Source: Auriscalpium vulgare
Lineage: Eukaryota; Basidiomycota; Agaricomycetes; Russulales; Auriscalpiaceae
Direction: 5' to 3'
Assembly (NCBI GenBank): GCA_019915015.1
Contig: JAHBBC010000017.1
Location: 62,001-126,000 of the forward strand
Length of the DNA stretch: 64,000 nucleotides
This document shows, piece after piece, positions 20,101 through 30,734 of the stretch; within the stretch, counting starts at the first letter, position 1; each line of letters starts with the position of its first letter. The translations under genes and the position numbers were made by a program. A model generated the notes under the pieces. The model did not search any database. It worked only from the letters and a program-made list of their open reading frames with translations, and was not told the DNA's origin.

Positions 20101-20230
20101 TTGTCTTAGGTGGGTCCGTTCTATCTGTCATCTTCGAAATTGACTCATATTCTTACCAGGCGACGACCTGCTCAAGATCTGCGGTGAGCCCTGCGCCGCC
20201 GTATAGGAGTGCCAGGACGACATCCTAGAC
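14171..20230. other. Gene-poor GC-rich region with degenerate repeats
   Basis: I cannot defend a gene here. Open frames exist on both strands but are Arg/Ala/Pro-rich and overlap in several frames, as expected for GC-rich DNA. From about 15,690 to 17,820 the word TGGACGAGGC and close variants recur, and intron-like cassettes appear. From 18,100 to 18,830 it is very GC-rich without clear structure. A TATA-like GTTTTATCGC zone at about 19,005 and TATAAA at 20,234 may be promoter remains. Confidence 0.5.
15700..17820 (+). repeat. Degenerate repeat array built on TGGACGAGGC
   Basis: TGGACGAGGC or one-mismatch forms are visible near 15,709, 15,808, 16,151, 16,657, 16,798, 17,008, 17,234, 17,262 and 17,694, with AACGAGGCG at 16,553. 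A larger unit is duplicated: 16,140-16,275 and 17,686-17,815 share …GGACGAGGCGCGCA…CACTGCGCGAC…GTAGGT(G/A)CGTACCTCGTCG… and end in a pyrimidine/ACTAAC…CTAG stretch like a 3' splice site. A third, weaker relative is at 15,900-16,010. Confidence 0.55.
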
Positions 20231-20233
20231 GGA

Positions 20234-20239
20234 TATAAA
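20234..20239 (+). promoter_or_regulatory. TATA box candidate upstream of the first F-box gene
   Basis: TATAAA lies within GGATATAAATCG, 425 nt before the first long F-box frame. A 5' UTR intron or an upstream coding exon would have to bridge the distance; GT/AG candidates exist but I could not choose one. Confidence 0.35.
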
Positions 20240-20658
20240 TCGCGGCGCTGCCCCGAAACGTCGAGAACGCTTTCGCTGGTCATCTTGTTACCTATCCTCA
20301 CTCCGTCCAGTCGCGGTGTTCCTGTGTCTGGAAATTATATCTGTTTGCTTGGCGCTTCACCTGCCAGTTCGTCGTTGCTCGTGGGGTAGCTTGACGCAGT
20401 GCCAACAGGCCGGGCATCTAGATGCCCGATGTCAGTGCCCGTGGGCTCGGTCCGGCGAGCAAAAGGGCGTGGGATAACCGATAACACAGCGCGCTCAGCG
20501 CTGGCCAACCTCTTTTACCTCCATGTTCACGTTCAACGACATATCCCGTGGCACGTCTACAGGAGGGCATACAACGACTGCGCTCTTCGAAAACACAACG
20601 TCTGCATCAGAAGTGCATATCCCCGCTCACCTGAGGTCCGTTCACCCCTATTTCATTC

Positions 20659-22461
20659 ATGTTCCAACGAACTCACCAACTGTGCGACAGTTCAACGGGC
20701 AAGACATTCTGGTCCGACGCAGCGCGCTCTAGGATCGCCCAGCTCGGCGAAATTCCGACCTATCCACCCAACACAGGCTGCACAGCCCCTGAAGACCTCT
20801 CCGCCGCAATCCTCGCTCTCGGCGATACGAAGCGCGAGCTGTACGGCCGAGGCAAAGCTGAAGAGAACGCCATCAATGGAGCCATTTTGGACCTTCGACG
20901 TGCTTACGAGGAACGCCATACCGCCATAGATGCAGCCCGAAATGAGCTCGGCCGGCGGTATAACGCCCATCTCCCCATCGTCCGCCTTCCGCCCGAGGTT
21001 TTGGTCGCAATCTTTACCTGCCTCTCGGAGGTCGACCCACCTGCGATCTACCGCGGAAGTCCTTTGAGACTTGGGTGGCTCGCGGTCACGTACGTATGCG
21101 GCCGTTGGCGGCAGGTCGCTGTGCAGTGTTCGAGCCTCTGGGCCGTCATCCCGCTGGCATTTGGGAGCGATTGGGTGGACATCTTTCTGGAGAGGGCGCC
21201 GAACGCTCCGCTCTCCATCGACGCCCGCCACTGCACGGAGCCCGCGCAGGTCAAATTCCTCGCCGACAATCTGCCACGCACACGGTGGCTGAATGTCAAG
21301 GGTGATTCCCGCACCTACCCTGCGCTCACCGCCCCTGCGCCCCTCCTCGACACGATCCTCCTGCACACCAATGAAACGACATTCCCGGATAACTTTCTCG
21401 GCGGCCCCGCTCCAGCGCTGCGGCACTTTTGGTTCCTGACGCGTTGGGGATCTATGTCGTGGACGTCACCTCTCCTCACGCACCTCGTGGTCCTGGAGGC
21501 AGACTGCTCTACTACCGAGCGCGGTCCCCGGCCGGCAACTGCCGATGTGCTGGATGCACTCGCGCGTATGCACGCACTTGAGCGGCTCGTGCTGCGCCTT
21601 CATTCCAGGGATCATTGGAGAGCCGACGTACGGGACCCGGCCCATTGTGTGGTTGCGCCCTCGAAGTTGGCGCGTTTCGAGTTGGACGCTGACGTCGAAC
21701 AGACGCGTGTCCTCCTCGCACACGTTGCGCTGCCTTCGCATGCCTACGTCCGCTGCAACTTGGACATCTTGGACCTCAAGCGCGAGCATGTGGTGATGCT
21801 CGTCCCGGTCATCCTCGCGTCTGTCCGCCCTCCATCCGACTCGACACTCGAAGAACGCAGCGCCATCTCAAAACTCGAAGTCACGTCTCACAACGAGAGA
21901 TATGATATATATGAAGACGAGGTGGTTGCCTGGAGGGCGGAGCGCACACCGTGCCTTTCAGTCCGATTTCACAACAGAGCAGAAAGGGGCAGCGCGGGCC
22001 ACCCCGCGCTGCCGCGCAACATGATCCCGGCTGCGCTGCAGTTCCTGGTGTCGGAGCATCTGCGGGAGCTCACGGTGCAGCACCACCATCTTGACAGCGA
22101 GCCGGCATGGATGGAATGGATGGGGCGCGCGATAGGGCTGCGACGCCTAGTGGTTCACGCGGAAGGCAACGCAGCCATCTCCGACTCGCTCTGCGCTGCG
22201 CTGCGTCCGCGTCCTGCTGGGCGTGAAGGCCCAGACGCGCCGCGATTCCTGCCTGCGCTCGTGGTGCTGGTTTTGTCCGGTGTGGACTTTGCGGCCGAGG
22301 GCTCGTTCGCATTGCGGGCCCTCCCGCAGAGCTTGGCGGAGCGCGCGGGCGCGGGATGTCCGCTGAAGGAGCTTGATCTCGCTGGCTGTCGGGTGGATGA
22401 TGTGTGTGCGTATGCACTGCAGGCTGTTGCGGGAATGGCTCTCAGGCGTTTCAAAGTTTAA
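20659..22461 (+). CDS. F-box domain protein
   Basis: An uninterrupted 600-residue frame. Residues 60-100 look like an acidic/basic coiled coil (LGDTKRELYGRGKAEENAIN…). The F-box follows at 105-163 with IVRLPPEVLVAIFTCLSE and GWLAVTYVCGRWRQVAV. The rest has irregular leucine-rich repeats (APAPLLDTILLHTNE, MHALERLVLRLH, LRELTVQ, LKELDLAGCRV). Such proteins act as substrate receptors of SCF ubiquitin ligases by binding Skp1 with the F-box; the target is unknown. The deleted copy at 32,276-31,000 is related (SARSRI and the coiled coil are shared). The ATG at 20,659 is the first in frame, but the related copy suggests coding may begin further upstream in a spliced exon. Confidence 0.82.
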   Translation: MFQRTHQLCDSSTGKTFWSDAARSRIAQLGEIPTYPPNTGCTAPEDLSAAILALGDTKRELYGRGKAEENAINGAILDLRRAYEERHTAIDAARNELGRRYNAHLPIVRLPPEVLVAIFTCLSEVDPPAIYRGSPLRLGWLAVTYVCGRWRQVAVQCSSLWAVIPLAFGSDWVDIFLERAPNAPLSIDARHCTEPAQVKFLADNLPRTRWLNVKGDSRTYPALTAPAPLLDTILLHTNETTFPDNFLGGPAPALRHFWFLTRWGSMSWTSPLLTHLVVLEADCSTTERGPRPATADVLDALARMHALERLVLRLHSRDHWRADVRDPAHCVVAPSKLARFELDADVEQTRVLLAHVALPSHAYVRCNLDILDLKREHVVMLVPVILASVRPPSDSTLEERSAISKLEVTSHNERYDIYEDEVVAWRAERTPCLSVRFHNRAERGSAGHPALPRNMIPAALQFLVSEHLRELTVQHHHLDSEPAWMEWMGRAIGLRRLVVHAEGNAAISDSLCAALRPRPAGREGPDAPRFLPALVVLVLSGVDFAAEGSFALRALPQSLAERAGAGCPLKELDLAGCRVDDVCAYALQAVAGMALRRFKV

Positions 22462-22711
22462 AGAACCGTGTGCTGAATACGAGTACGTTCTATCTCTCCA
22501 GCCGGAGCCTAGAGAGTACAAAGCTTAGAGAAATAGTAATGATCAGATGACAGCAAAGCGTGCTGAATAGCAAGTTGTCTGCAAGGCTCTCTCCCACGCC
22601 TACTCATAACTCAGCCACGCATGCTTTGAGTGAGGACTCGCCGTCACCAGCGTCCAGCTCCGCGCGCGCAATCCTTCCTTCCGAGCCAGGGACCGACGCT
22701 GAGCGCTGAGA

Positions 22712-22950
22712 CAGGAGAAATTGGGGGGAAAGTTCGGGCGCGGACCAATACCAGTTTCCCACGGCTGCAACCTCGTCCGCTCGCAATGAACACCCTCTGA
22801 TTCTGAACACAGCACGTACTACAGGATTCTCGAAGATTGGATTTCCAATTGATCTCCGCAATTTTGTTTCTGTGTTCTGGCAGAAAGCCGGTCCTCCAGG
22901 AAACCAGGTGCGTAGCAGTAGTTTTCATCGCAGAGCAGGGTTGAAAAATC
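22712..22950 (+). repeat. F-box 5' region, copy 1 (promoter and 5' UTR)
   Basis: This stretch and 24,795-25,020 share, in order, AAATTGGGG…AAAGTTCGGG, TTTCCCACGGCT, AGGATTCTCGAAGATTGGAT, AGAAAG…CGG…CC…AGAAA/AGGAAAC-CAG and a splice-donor-like CAG|GTGCGTAGCA (CAG|GTGAGTAGCA in copy 2). It directly precedes the F-box gene at 23,010, so it is read as promoter, 5' UTR and the start of a 5' intron. Confidence 0.7.
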
Positions 22951-23009
22951 TGTTCCGCAACTCCCAGCACTCTCCTCGCCACTGCCCACCACCAGCGACC
23001 ATACAGAAC

Positions 23010-24638
23010 ATGCACAACGCAGACCCGGACAACGACTGTGGCACCGCTGCCGCTCACTCTGCCGCGCAGCACAACGCTCAAGTCCCCATTGCGCGCATCC
23101 CGCCCGAGATCCTCTCCCACATCTTCTCTATCCTTTCCTCGATTTATCGACCTCAGCGACGCACTGTCATCTCTAGACCTGAACCCAAGAGCATCCTGGG
23201 GTGGCTGAAGGTCACTCACGTTTGCCAGCGCTGGCGGGACGTCGCCATTCATGACCGAACACTGTGGGCATCCAACATCACCATACCATTTGCACCCAGT
23301 ACCCGCTGGGCGGAAGCCTTCCTCTCGCGCGCACAAGAAGCACCACTCAGGATCACCAGACCCCATAAAGACATGATCGAGACGATTATCGGCGATCTAC
23401 TGTACCGCTCAGAAGTAGGAGAGCTTCAGTTTCGCCGCGAGGTTCTCGGCGACAATCTCGCGCGCACGCGCATCCTGTCTCTCAACGCAGATGACGCCTT
23501 CATCCCCATACTCAGCACCCCTGCGCCGATTCTTCACACCCTCGACCTTGAATATGCCCCCAGCACCCTCCTTCTGCTCTCGCAAATCTTGGAGCACCCC
23601 GAAACAAAGATCTCGCCGGCACTCCCAGACGGCCTCCTCGGCGGCAGCGCCGGCGCACCCGCGCTACGCCACCTGAGCGTGATCACAAACGGCAGGCTGC
23701 TTCCTTGGACGTCGACACTCCTCGCACGCCTCGTCTCGCTCAACGTTACAGAGAGCAGAAGAAGCATCGGAGGGGACGAGTTTACTCAGATGCTCAAAGG
23801 GCTGGGCAGGATTCGCGCGCTGAAGCACCTCCAATTGGAACTAAAGCTCACCCGCCCTGACACAGCGGCACACTCCGTCGTCGCGCTGGACAATCTGTGC
23901 GATCTCACCTTGCGCACAAGTGTCGCTAGCGCGCGCCCCATCCTTGCGTGCATCGCACTCCCCGCGACTGCCCATGTTGACTGCCAGCTGGACTGTAGCC
24001 GCAGTGAGGACCTATCCGGGGACCTCCGCAAGTTCTTCACAGCTACAGCCACATGTGTCGATACAAGTGCCAACCCCATCTCGCGCATTTGCATCACCGC
24101 CCCGCACAGAAAACGGGATGCCACCGTCATCACCGTGAATGCGTGGCGTTCTGGGAGCTCGGATACGCCCGCTCTTGCGCTGATATTCAAGCACGGCGTG
24201 CCACTCGATCACCGTTTGGTGACGTCTGCGCTGTTATCGTTGGCCTCAGCCCACCTTCAGGAGCTCACTGTAGGCGGCCAAGGGAAAGACACTGTGTGGC
24301 CGGCGGTGTTGCAGCGTACGGTCGCGCTCCGCCGTGTTATGGTCGGGGGCGGCGCGGCGCTACAATTCCCCATTGCTCTCGCCCTTTACCCCGCAGGCTT
24401 TCTCCCCGCGCTCGAGGAGCTCACGACGGTCGACGCAAACTTCAACGTGACCATGAGCAACAAAGGGGCATTGGTCGTGCTCACGGATGAGCTGGTGGGG
24501 TGTTTGAAGAAGCGCGCGAGCGCGGGGCATGCATTGAGAGTGCTGGATATGGTGGGGGTTAGGGACGACGCGCTTGTGTGCAGACTGAGAGAAGCCGTGC
24601 CGGGGCTGGAAATCAGGTTGCGGCAGGGTTTGAAGTAA
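23010..24638 (+). CDS. F-box domain protein with LRR-like C-terminus
   Basis: I use ATG 23,010 (MHNADPDNDCG), giving 542 residues. The frame is open back to 22,872, but that part is the shared 5' region with a splice donor at 22,908. The F-box is at about residues 30-100 (VPIARIPPEILSHIFSILSS…GWLKVTHVCQRWRDVAI). Then come leucine-rich segments typical of the basidiomycete F-box family (LARTRILSLNADDAFIPILSTPAP, LGRIRALKHLQLEL, LQELTVGGQ, LRVLDMVGVRDDALV). The role as SCF substrate receptor is family knowledge; the target is unknown. The last about 75 codons are repeated as a decayed tail at 26,262-26,580. Confidence 0.85.
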   Translation: MHNADPDNDCGTAAAHSAAQHNAQVPIARIPPEILSHIFSILSSIYRPQRRTVISRPEPKSILGWLKVTHVCQRWRDVAIHDRTLWASNITIPFAPSTRWAEAFLSRAQEAPLRITRPHKDMIETIIGDLLYRSEVGELQFRREVLGDNLARTRILSLNADDAFIPILSTPAPILHTLDLEYAPSTLLLLSQILEHPETKISPALPDGLLGGSAGAPALRHLSVITNGRLLPWTSTLLARLVSLNVTESRRSIGGDEFTQMLKGLGRIRALKHLQLELKLTRPDTAAHSVVALDNLCDLTLRTSVASARPILACIALPATAHVDCQLDCSRSEDLSGDLRKFFTATATCVDTSANPISRICITAPHRKRDATVITVNAWRSGSSDTPALALIFKHGVPLDHRLVTSALLSLASAHLQELTVGGQGKDTVWPAVLQRTVALRRVMVGGGAALQFPIALALYPAGFLPALEELTTVDANFNVTMSNKGALVVLTDELVGCLKKRASAGHALRVLDMVGVRDDALVCRLREAVPGLEIRLRQGLK

Positions 24639-24794
24639 CAGATTTTGGGGGATTTATGATATGTAGTTCCTTGTACTTTACTCATCTATCTATGTGCCCG
24701 CAGGCAGCATTTACATGTCCCAAGCCTTGTGCTTCCAGTCCGCGCGTTACCTCGACAGAACGCATGCATATATGTCAGGAGCCAGCACGGTTCG

Positions 24795-25020
24795 GCGACT
24801 TGTGAAATTGGGGAAAAGTTCGGGAGCAATTTCCCACGGCTTCGACGAGTCGACTCTCGAGTTGTGTCTGAGTAACTTGTTTGGTAACCTCTCACCTCGC
24901 AATATATAGAGGATTCTCGAAGATTGGATTCCCACATCTTTCTTTCTGGTGTAGAAAGACGGCCTGCCAAGAAATCAGGTGAGTAGCAAAAACTGTTCTC
25001 GCATACCGGCATTGAAAAAT
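24795..25020 (+). repeat. F-box 5' region, copy 2, now in front of another gene
   Basis: This copy of 22,712-22,950 is followed not by the same F-box protein but by the unrelated-sequence gene at 25,137. The donor-like CAG|GTGAGTAGCA is at about 24,978. A TATATA (24,902-24,907) precedes the GAGGATTCTCGAAGATTGG block. Confidence 0.7.
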
Positions 25021-25136
25021 GCCCTAGGAGTCATCCGGTGCGTCGATCCTCGCATACCGTTTTCCACCGTTCTGAAGCCTCTCAGATTCACGGGCTGCTC
25101 TTGCTTCCGTATCACGCATCAACCACATCAACTAGC

Positions 25137-26261
25137 ATGGTGGCTGTCCCTCTCGACGTCCAGATTCATGTCCTCCAATGGGTGTTCAACTTGTCCAAGC
25201 ACCACATCGACTACGACAGAATCAACTACAGCTCCCTCCGCACATGTGCTCTTGTCTGCCGCGCATGGACACCGACCGCACAGCGGCTCCTCCTGCGCGT
25301 CGTTAGGCCCCGCCAGACCTCATACTTCGCACCACTCCTCCGCACCCTCCGTGCGCGCCCTGAACTCGCCCCACACATTCGCCACATCTGCATCTCTCAG
25401 GGCCTTTACTACCCCATGTGGGACAGTGGAGACATCGCGCTGCTGGAGCTCTGCCCGCTGGTCCAGGGCATCTCCTTCTGGAGCGGTGTGTTCCCTCACA
25501 ACTGGAACCCCGCGCTCGAGGCACGTCTGCGTGGGGTCCCGTTGCGCCCCGTGCTCGTCCACGCATTGGGCAACCACGCACAACTTGGCTGCGTTGCCCA
25601 GCTGTGGCCCGATGCCCGCGCGCTCAAGCTCAGTGCGCTGGAGGCCCCCGACCGGCCTGCGCTCATCCACGTGCCGCGCGCCGTGCAGGCGCTGTCCGTC
25701 TCGGACAAAGTGCACTGGGACTGGCCAGATCCCGAAGTCGACGTGCCGACGGTCCGCCACCTGGAGGTGCGCGAGCTGCAAGGGACAGATCGGACGTGGT
25801 CTCAGCGCCTGGCGCAGTCAAGCGTGCTGCCCTGGCTCCGCACGTTCACCATGGGCGGCGATTTCCCGCCGCCTGCAGTCTTAGAGCGGCTCACACGGCT
25901 CGAGGACTTCATGTTTGACACCCTGCCCGAGCAAGCCGTCGCTCTGCCGCAGACCCTGCGCCATGTCGGCTACCATGGTTGCATAGTATTCATAGGGGAT
26001 GTGGGTTTTATCGTCTCGGAACTGCGCGTGCTACCGAAATTGCAGCTCGTCACGGGCAAGCGACACGCTCCTAAGGCGACACTCGCGGCGCTCGACAAGG
26101 TATGCCAAGCCCGTGGCGTGGACTTCATCATGTACGAGAGAGACGATTGCATGGTACGCTTTCTGGTGACAGTCACCAGTCACTGTTCATATCGTTCGCT
26201 TTTTATTGAATGTCGTATTGGACAGCCGACTCCGTGGAATGTGCACGTGCTACGACCCTAG
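25137..26261 (+). CDS. F-box-like protein, downstream of a captured promoter
   Basis: ATG 25,137 opens 374 residues beginning MVAVPLDVQIHVLQWVF, followed by LRTCALVCRAWTPTAQRLLLRVV. This is the compact F-box-like helical start seen in many agaricomycete proteins. Leucine-rich strands follow (LELCPLVQGISF, VRHLEVRELQG, LPQTLRHVGYHG). The frame is open upstream to 25,038, but the paralog at 29,271 (MQAASLPLDVQMLVVEWVY…) supports the later start. The last 20 or so residues after MYERDDCM differ from the paralog and may be read-through into flanking DNA. It lies between a copied 5' region and a copied 3' tail of the preceding F-box gene. Confidence 0.78.
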   Translation: MVAVPLDVQIHVLQWVFNLSKHHIDYDRINYSSLRTCALVCRAWTPTAQRLLLRVVRPRQTSYFAPLLRTLRARPELAPHIRHICISQGLYYPMWDSGDIALLELCPLVQGISFWSGVFPHNWNPALEARLRGVPLRPVLVHALGNHAQLGCVAQLWPDARALKLSALEAPDRPALIHVPRAVQALSVSDKVHWDWPDPEVDVPTVRHLEVRELQGTDRTWSQRLAQSSVLPWLRTFTMGGDFPPPAVLERLTRLEDFMFDTLPEQAVALPQTLRHVGYHGCIVFIGDVGFIVSELRVLPKLQLVTGKRHAPKATLAALDKVCQARGVDFIMYERDDCMVRFLVTVTSHCSYRSLFIECRIGQPTPWNVHVLRP

Positions 26262-26580
26262 AAGAGCTCACGATGGTCGACGCAAAACATCAAGGTGGCC
26301 GTGAGCACCCACCAAAGGGACATAGTTCGTGCTCGCAGATGAGCTGGTAATGTGTCTGAAGAAGAGCGCGAGTGCTTGGCGTTCACCGAGAGCGCGCTGG
26401 ATATGGTTAAGTAGGGTGGACGACGCGCTTGTGCGAAGACTGAGAGAAGCAGTGCTGGGGCTGAAAATCAGGTTGCGGCAGGAAGGACAGCGTGGATGGG
26501 AAGCGGTGGGGCCTGTTATGGCGTTTGCGAATGGCTTTGACCGGGCAGGAGCAGATTTTGGTGATTCATTTCATACGTAG
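26262..26580 (+). pseudogene. 3' tail remnant of an F-box gene copy
   Basis: GAGCTCACGATGGTCGACGC…GATGAGCTGG…CTGAAAATCAGGTTGCGGCAGG matches the end of the 23,010-24,638 gene (24,418-24,640) with scattered changes, frame breaks and a TAG in GGTTAAGTAGGG. No F-box or LRR body is present. This is the right-hand remainder of a duplicated gene whose body is missing. Confidence 0.78.
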
Positions 26581-29200
26581 TTCCTATTACTACCCAGCGG
26601 CATTTTCCGTGTCCCAGTCCTCGTCGCGTACTTGTTGAAACGGAAAGTTTTATCGAGTAAATCCGCGTTTTGCTCGACGATAAATGCATGCCAGTGGCCA
26701 GCACGCCGGGCTGTCTTTTGACGAAGGTGATGGTGAGCCGAATTTGTCCTGCGAAACGGCGAGGAAGTCAGCATCACTATTGGTAATTGTCGGATCGAGT
26801 ACTGACCGGTTCTGCTGATGAGCGAAACAAGATCCGCAGTTGCCGCAGCAATGCGGCACACCTGTCCAGCAGCGACGAACATGCTTCGCAACACACAGAA
26901 CCTTGGCCACCGTGACGAAAAGAGAACCCATCCAGCGCGCGTACGGAGGGCGGCGGCCGCCGGCCGGTCGAGCGCGACGTAAGTCTGAAGGGTTCGTTTT
27001 CATGGGCGAGATGTCGAAGCTTCGTGGACGAGATGCCGAAGCTTTGTGGTCGAAATGTCGCTCTGGATGTTGCATGCTTGTTGGGGCACCCTGCCTGTGT
27101 CGAGAAGTACGCCGCAGTGAGTGTCTGGTGGTGCTGGCAGGTGTGCTGTGCCTGCGCAGGATTTGGCACGTGGCAAGAGCATCTCGAGCGCGATGGAAAT
27201 CGAAAGCCCAACACCCGGACATGTCGCCCACGCGCGAGGCGGTCCAGCACAGGCAGCTGCGCACAAGACAAGCAGTGCTCAGCATCCAAGTGTCGAAGGT
27301 AACTCGACGGCGAGCAATAAAGGCGGTTTCGTGTAAATAGTTGTTGCGCGGCCGGCCGACCGCATGACAGCGGCCATCGAGGTTCGGGTGTCAAATGAAT
27401 GAATAGGATGGCAGGCGGAACGAGGATTGTATGTCATTGCTACGGGTGAAACATCAGCAACGCAGGCATATGAGAACCAAGAGGGACGAACCAGGAAGTA
27501 ATGCGGGTCTCATAAGTCGGAAAGCAATGCCGTCCAGATCCAACTTGCATGTCACAGTGCCAAGAACAGCGTGCTGGGCGTGGCCTTTTTGGCAGCCCAG
27601 ATTTGACGCGCAGCGCGCGCGACACGTGGCGCATGGCCCTCGCGAGGTGAAGCATCCACAACGTGAGGAACACGGCTCGTAATTCAGCGATCTTGAGCAC
27701 CCAGCGCGGCGGGATTTTCGCGAACGGGGTCGTCGCCAATGTCTGCTTCACACGCGTCAGCAGGGGTCAGGATGAGGCGGGCAGGTCGGGACGCACCTCT
27801 GGGATGCTTGCAAACCACACCCTCGTTAGCCAACCGCATCCTTTTCTCCGCATCGCCCGGCTCCATGCGCAGCATATAGTCCTCCTGTCCCCTCATCATC
27901 GACGCGCGGTGTGTTCCAGGAGAGAGGAAGAAACCCCTGCGTTGTCTGATGGCCTGGCGAAATGCGGGCAGTTGTCGCGACAGCGATCCCGCCGACGCTC
28001 GCTCTGCGAAGCGACGCCGAAATTAGCTTGTGAATGCCTGCGGGAGCAAGGAGCGTACCAAAACCAGAGGCCTTCGAGTTCGGATGCTCCGGATTTCATG
28101 ATGCGGAGAAAAACTGACGAGCGTCGACAGCCCATTCATATCCAAACAACGTATGAGAAAAGCTTGTTAACTGCGTGATACACGTCAGAACGGGTGCGGA
28201 TTTAGACCAATGGGCGACGCACCAAAAGACTGCTGCTTGCAGCGTTCAATGCAAAAGCGCTGGCTGTCGAGAGCCGGAGGTACCGTGCGACCGCGTCGTC
28301 CATACGCCCACCTGCTCAAGTGAATCAGTCCCCCAGTCCAAGACAGTCATATGCTCGAGGAGAACATACATTGTCATGAAAATGCGAGCAGATCTTTGCG
28401 GGTTGAGGTTCTGTGCGGGGGGCAGAGTTGAGACGCCCAATTGACAAGACATCTTCTTTCGAGTCTTCACTAATGAGATGAGGCGTGCGCGGGCCTGACT
28501 GCGACTGCGATTGACCGACGACAAGTCGTGAGCGGCCATGCGGGCGGACGACGATGTGGACGACGATGTGCGGCCCTTGGGCCAAATTCCTGAGGACGCA
28601 AAATGAGCTTGGACCAAGCGTGGACGACACTGGGAGGTTGCTTATTGTGCTCACCGAGTTTAAGCCCATCTCCTTAACTGGCTCGAGTCCTCGCCTCGCT
28701 CCATCGTCCCTCGGGATGATCCTCATCTCCGAGTCCACATCGGCCATATTGAAGGGTGGTGACGTGGTACCAGTTGGCTTGGTGTCGGGACAGAGCTTCC
28801 TGAGTAGAATGCTGAAGGACCAGGGTCAAAGAAAAAAGAGGACGTGGGTGTTCTCAACCACACCGTGTTCAACATCACCCGAGGACGGCAAAAGACGACT
28901 TTGACACCCGGTCTGGGAAGCACCCTGGTCGCCACCGAGGTGTCGAATCCGGCGGGCCGCCCCAAGTTGGCACTTTGTAAGAAGTAGCTCGGTGTCAAAG
29001 CGCGATTGATACGTCTCGAGATGATGGTCGAACCTGGGTCGAACGATGTGGTGAAGGGCAGGATGACGCGAAGTTTGGGCGACAAGTCGGAGCCGTGGGA
29101 ACCGCCTTCATTCAATTCTTCCACTCAGGCTGCCAGCGTCCTTTTCACTCCTTTTCACTGGTGACTCCGACAAAAGCAAGACGTGTAGTGAGGGCCTCAG
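26581..29200. other. Intergenic stretch without a defensible gene
   Basis: No frame resembles a known protein. A short 22-bp tandem repeat with the core GATGTCGAAGCTT is at 27,006-27,060 (three imperfect units). The DNA before 29,200 presumably holds the promoter of the next F-box-like gene, which has a 5' UTR intron-like GTGCGTATTC…CTGTCCAG at 29,201-29,249. Confidence 0.45.
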
Positions 29201-29270
29201 GTGCGTATTCTAACACCTCTTTGCGTTCTGTTATTTACTTTCTGTCCAGAAAGCTGAATCTCGCGACACC

Positions 29271-30335
29271 ATGCAGGCCGCCTCTCTTCCGCTGGACGTG
29301 CAAATGCTCGTCGTAGAATGGGTCTACAGGTCCTCGCAACACGACCGCATAGACTATCGCACCCTCCGTGCGTGCGCACGCGTCTGCCGCAACTGGCGGC
29401 CCATCGCACAGCGCCTGCTCTTCCGCCGCGTGCCCTACCCCGACGGCGAGCATCAAGGCTCCCTCTCCACCGTCTACGAGCAGCTCCTCCGCGCCCTCCG
29501 CACCAGCCCGCACCTCGCCAAACACGTGCGTTACGTCTACCTCAACCTGTGGCTCGACCTGTGGCTTGGCGGCGACATCGACCTCGGCACGAACAGCGTC
29601 TCGCTGCTCGAACTCTGCACAGCCGTCAAGGGAATCGTCTTTGCGCGACACATCCACAGCGCAGCCCGAACCGACGCGCTGGAGGCCCGCCTGCGCGCCA
29701 TCCCCCTACGCCCCGTGTTCGTCAAAGCGCGAGGCGACAGCCCCCTTCTCCTCCGTATTTCGCAATTTTGGCCGAGCGTACGTGTGCTCGAATTCGAGTT
29801 CTTGAATGGCGGCCGGCCAGTTCAACCGATTCCCATCCCGCGTGGAGTAGAAGCCCTGTGCTTTTGCCCAGATGGCCTCCCGTGGACCGCCAAGGAGGAG
29901 AACATTCGCGCTCTCCGATGTCTCGAGCTGCGCTTCCTGCCCACGGACCCGCGGTGGTGTCAAGAACTCTCTGCATCCGGCATGCTCGTCCGGATCCGCA
30001 CACTCAACCTATCAGGCCCGTTCCCCCCGCCAGACCTTCTGAACCACTGTCCGCAGCTCGAGAGCCTCGAATTCGATTCCTTGCCCAATGAAGCTGTCTC
30101 GCTTCCGCTGACGCTACGACATCTGGGATACTGGCCCTGGGGCTGGTTCAACAAATTAGCGGACGCTGGCTACATCGCCGCCGCGCTGCCTGCATTGCCG
30201 AATCTCACGCTCGTCACCTGCACGCGCGACGCCCCAGCGGCCCAGCTCGCAGTACTCGAGCGAGCGTGCCGTGACCGCGGTGTCGAATTTGTGGTGTACG
30301 AAAATGCGCGCGCGTTGCCGGTGAGTTTTGCATGA
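29271..30335 (+). CDS. F-box-like protein, paralog of the 25,137 gene
   Basis: ATG 29,271 gives 354 residues: MQAASLPLDVQMLVVEWVYR, then LRACARVCRNWRPIAQRLLFRRV, an F-box-like start, then leucine-rich strands (SLLELCTAVKGIVF, LRCLELRFLP, SLPLTLRHLGYW). Order and motifs match the 25,137 gene throughout, including the C-terminal RGVEFVVYE block. A candidate 5' UTR intron (29,201-29,249) ends 21 nt before the ATG. The stop at 30,333-30,335 is natural. The function is inferred only from the F-box-like start. Confidence 0.8.
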   Translation: MQAASLPLDVQMLVVEWVYRSSQHDRIDYRTLRACARVCRNWRPIAQRLLFRRVPYPDGEHQGSLSTVYEQLLRALRTSPHLAKHVRYVYLNLWLDLWLGGDIDLGTNSVSLLELCTAVKGIVFARHIHSAARTDALEARLRAIPLRPVFVKARGDSPLLLRISQFWPSVRVLEFEFLNGGRPVQPIPIPRGVEALCFCPDGLPWTAKEENIRALRCLELRFLPTDPRWCQELSASGMLVRIRTLNLSGPFPPPDLLNHCPQLESLEFDSLPNEAVSLPLTLRHLGYWPWGWFNKLADAGYIAAALPALPNLTLVTCTRDAPAAQLAVLERACRDRGVEFVVYENARALPVSFA

Positions 30336-30734
30336 CAGGACCGTGCAACGTGGTGTTGACGAATCGCCTCGCAGAATCCTCGCACCGTCGACTGGCTCTA
30401 ATTTTGCATGTATGGACGCGTTTGCCCCTTCCACATTCGCCCGCGCGCCATCACCCCGTCCCTGCGCATCTGTCCTCGTCGCACTGCTCGAGCATCGGCG
30501 TTCTCCTCCAGCCGGGCCTCGTCAATGCACACCCATGCCAGCTGCGCCTGTGTGCTTCCCCGAGCGTCCGGCGCGCATCACGCACATCTGGCCGCACGCC
30601 TGCGCGCGCATCCCTCTCACACCGAGCGACGCTGACCATAGGGCAGGGACATCTCGAGCATGAAGATAGATCAACTGAAGGACACGCAGAAAAAAATGAG
30701 AACATCGGGTCCCGCTCATCCGCCCCGTGCCGCG

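Noticed and set aside
26650..27394. Two overlapping - strand frames of about 205-211 codons
   Set aside because: Composition is Arg/Ser/Cys-rich and the frames overlap each other with no recognisable motif; treated as chance.
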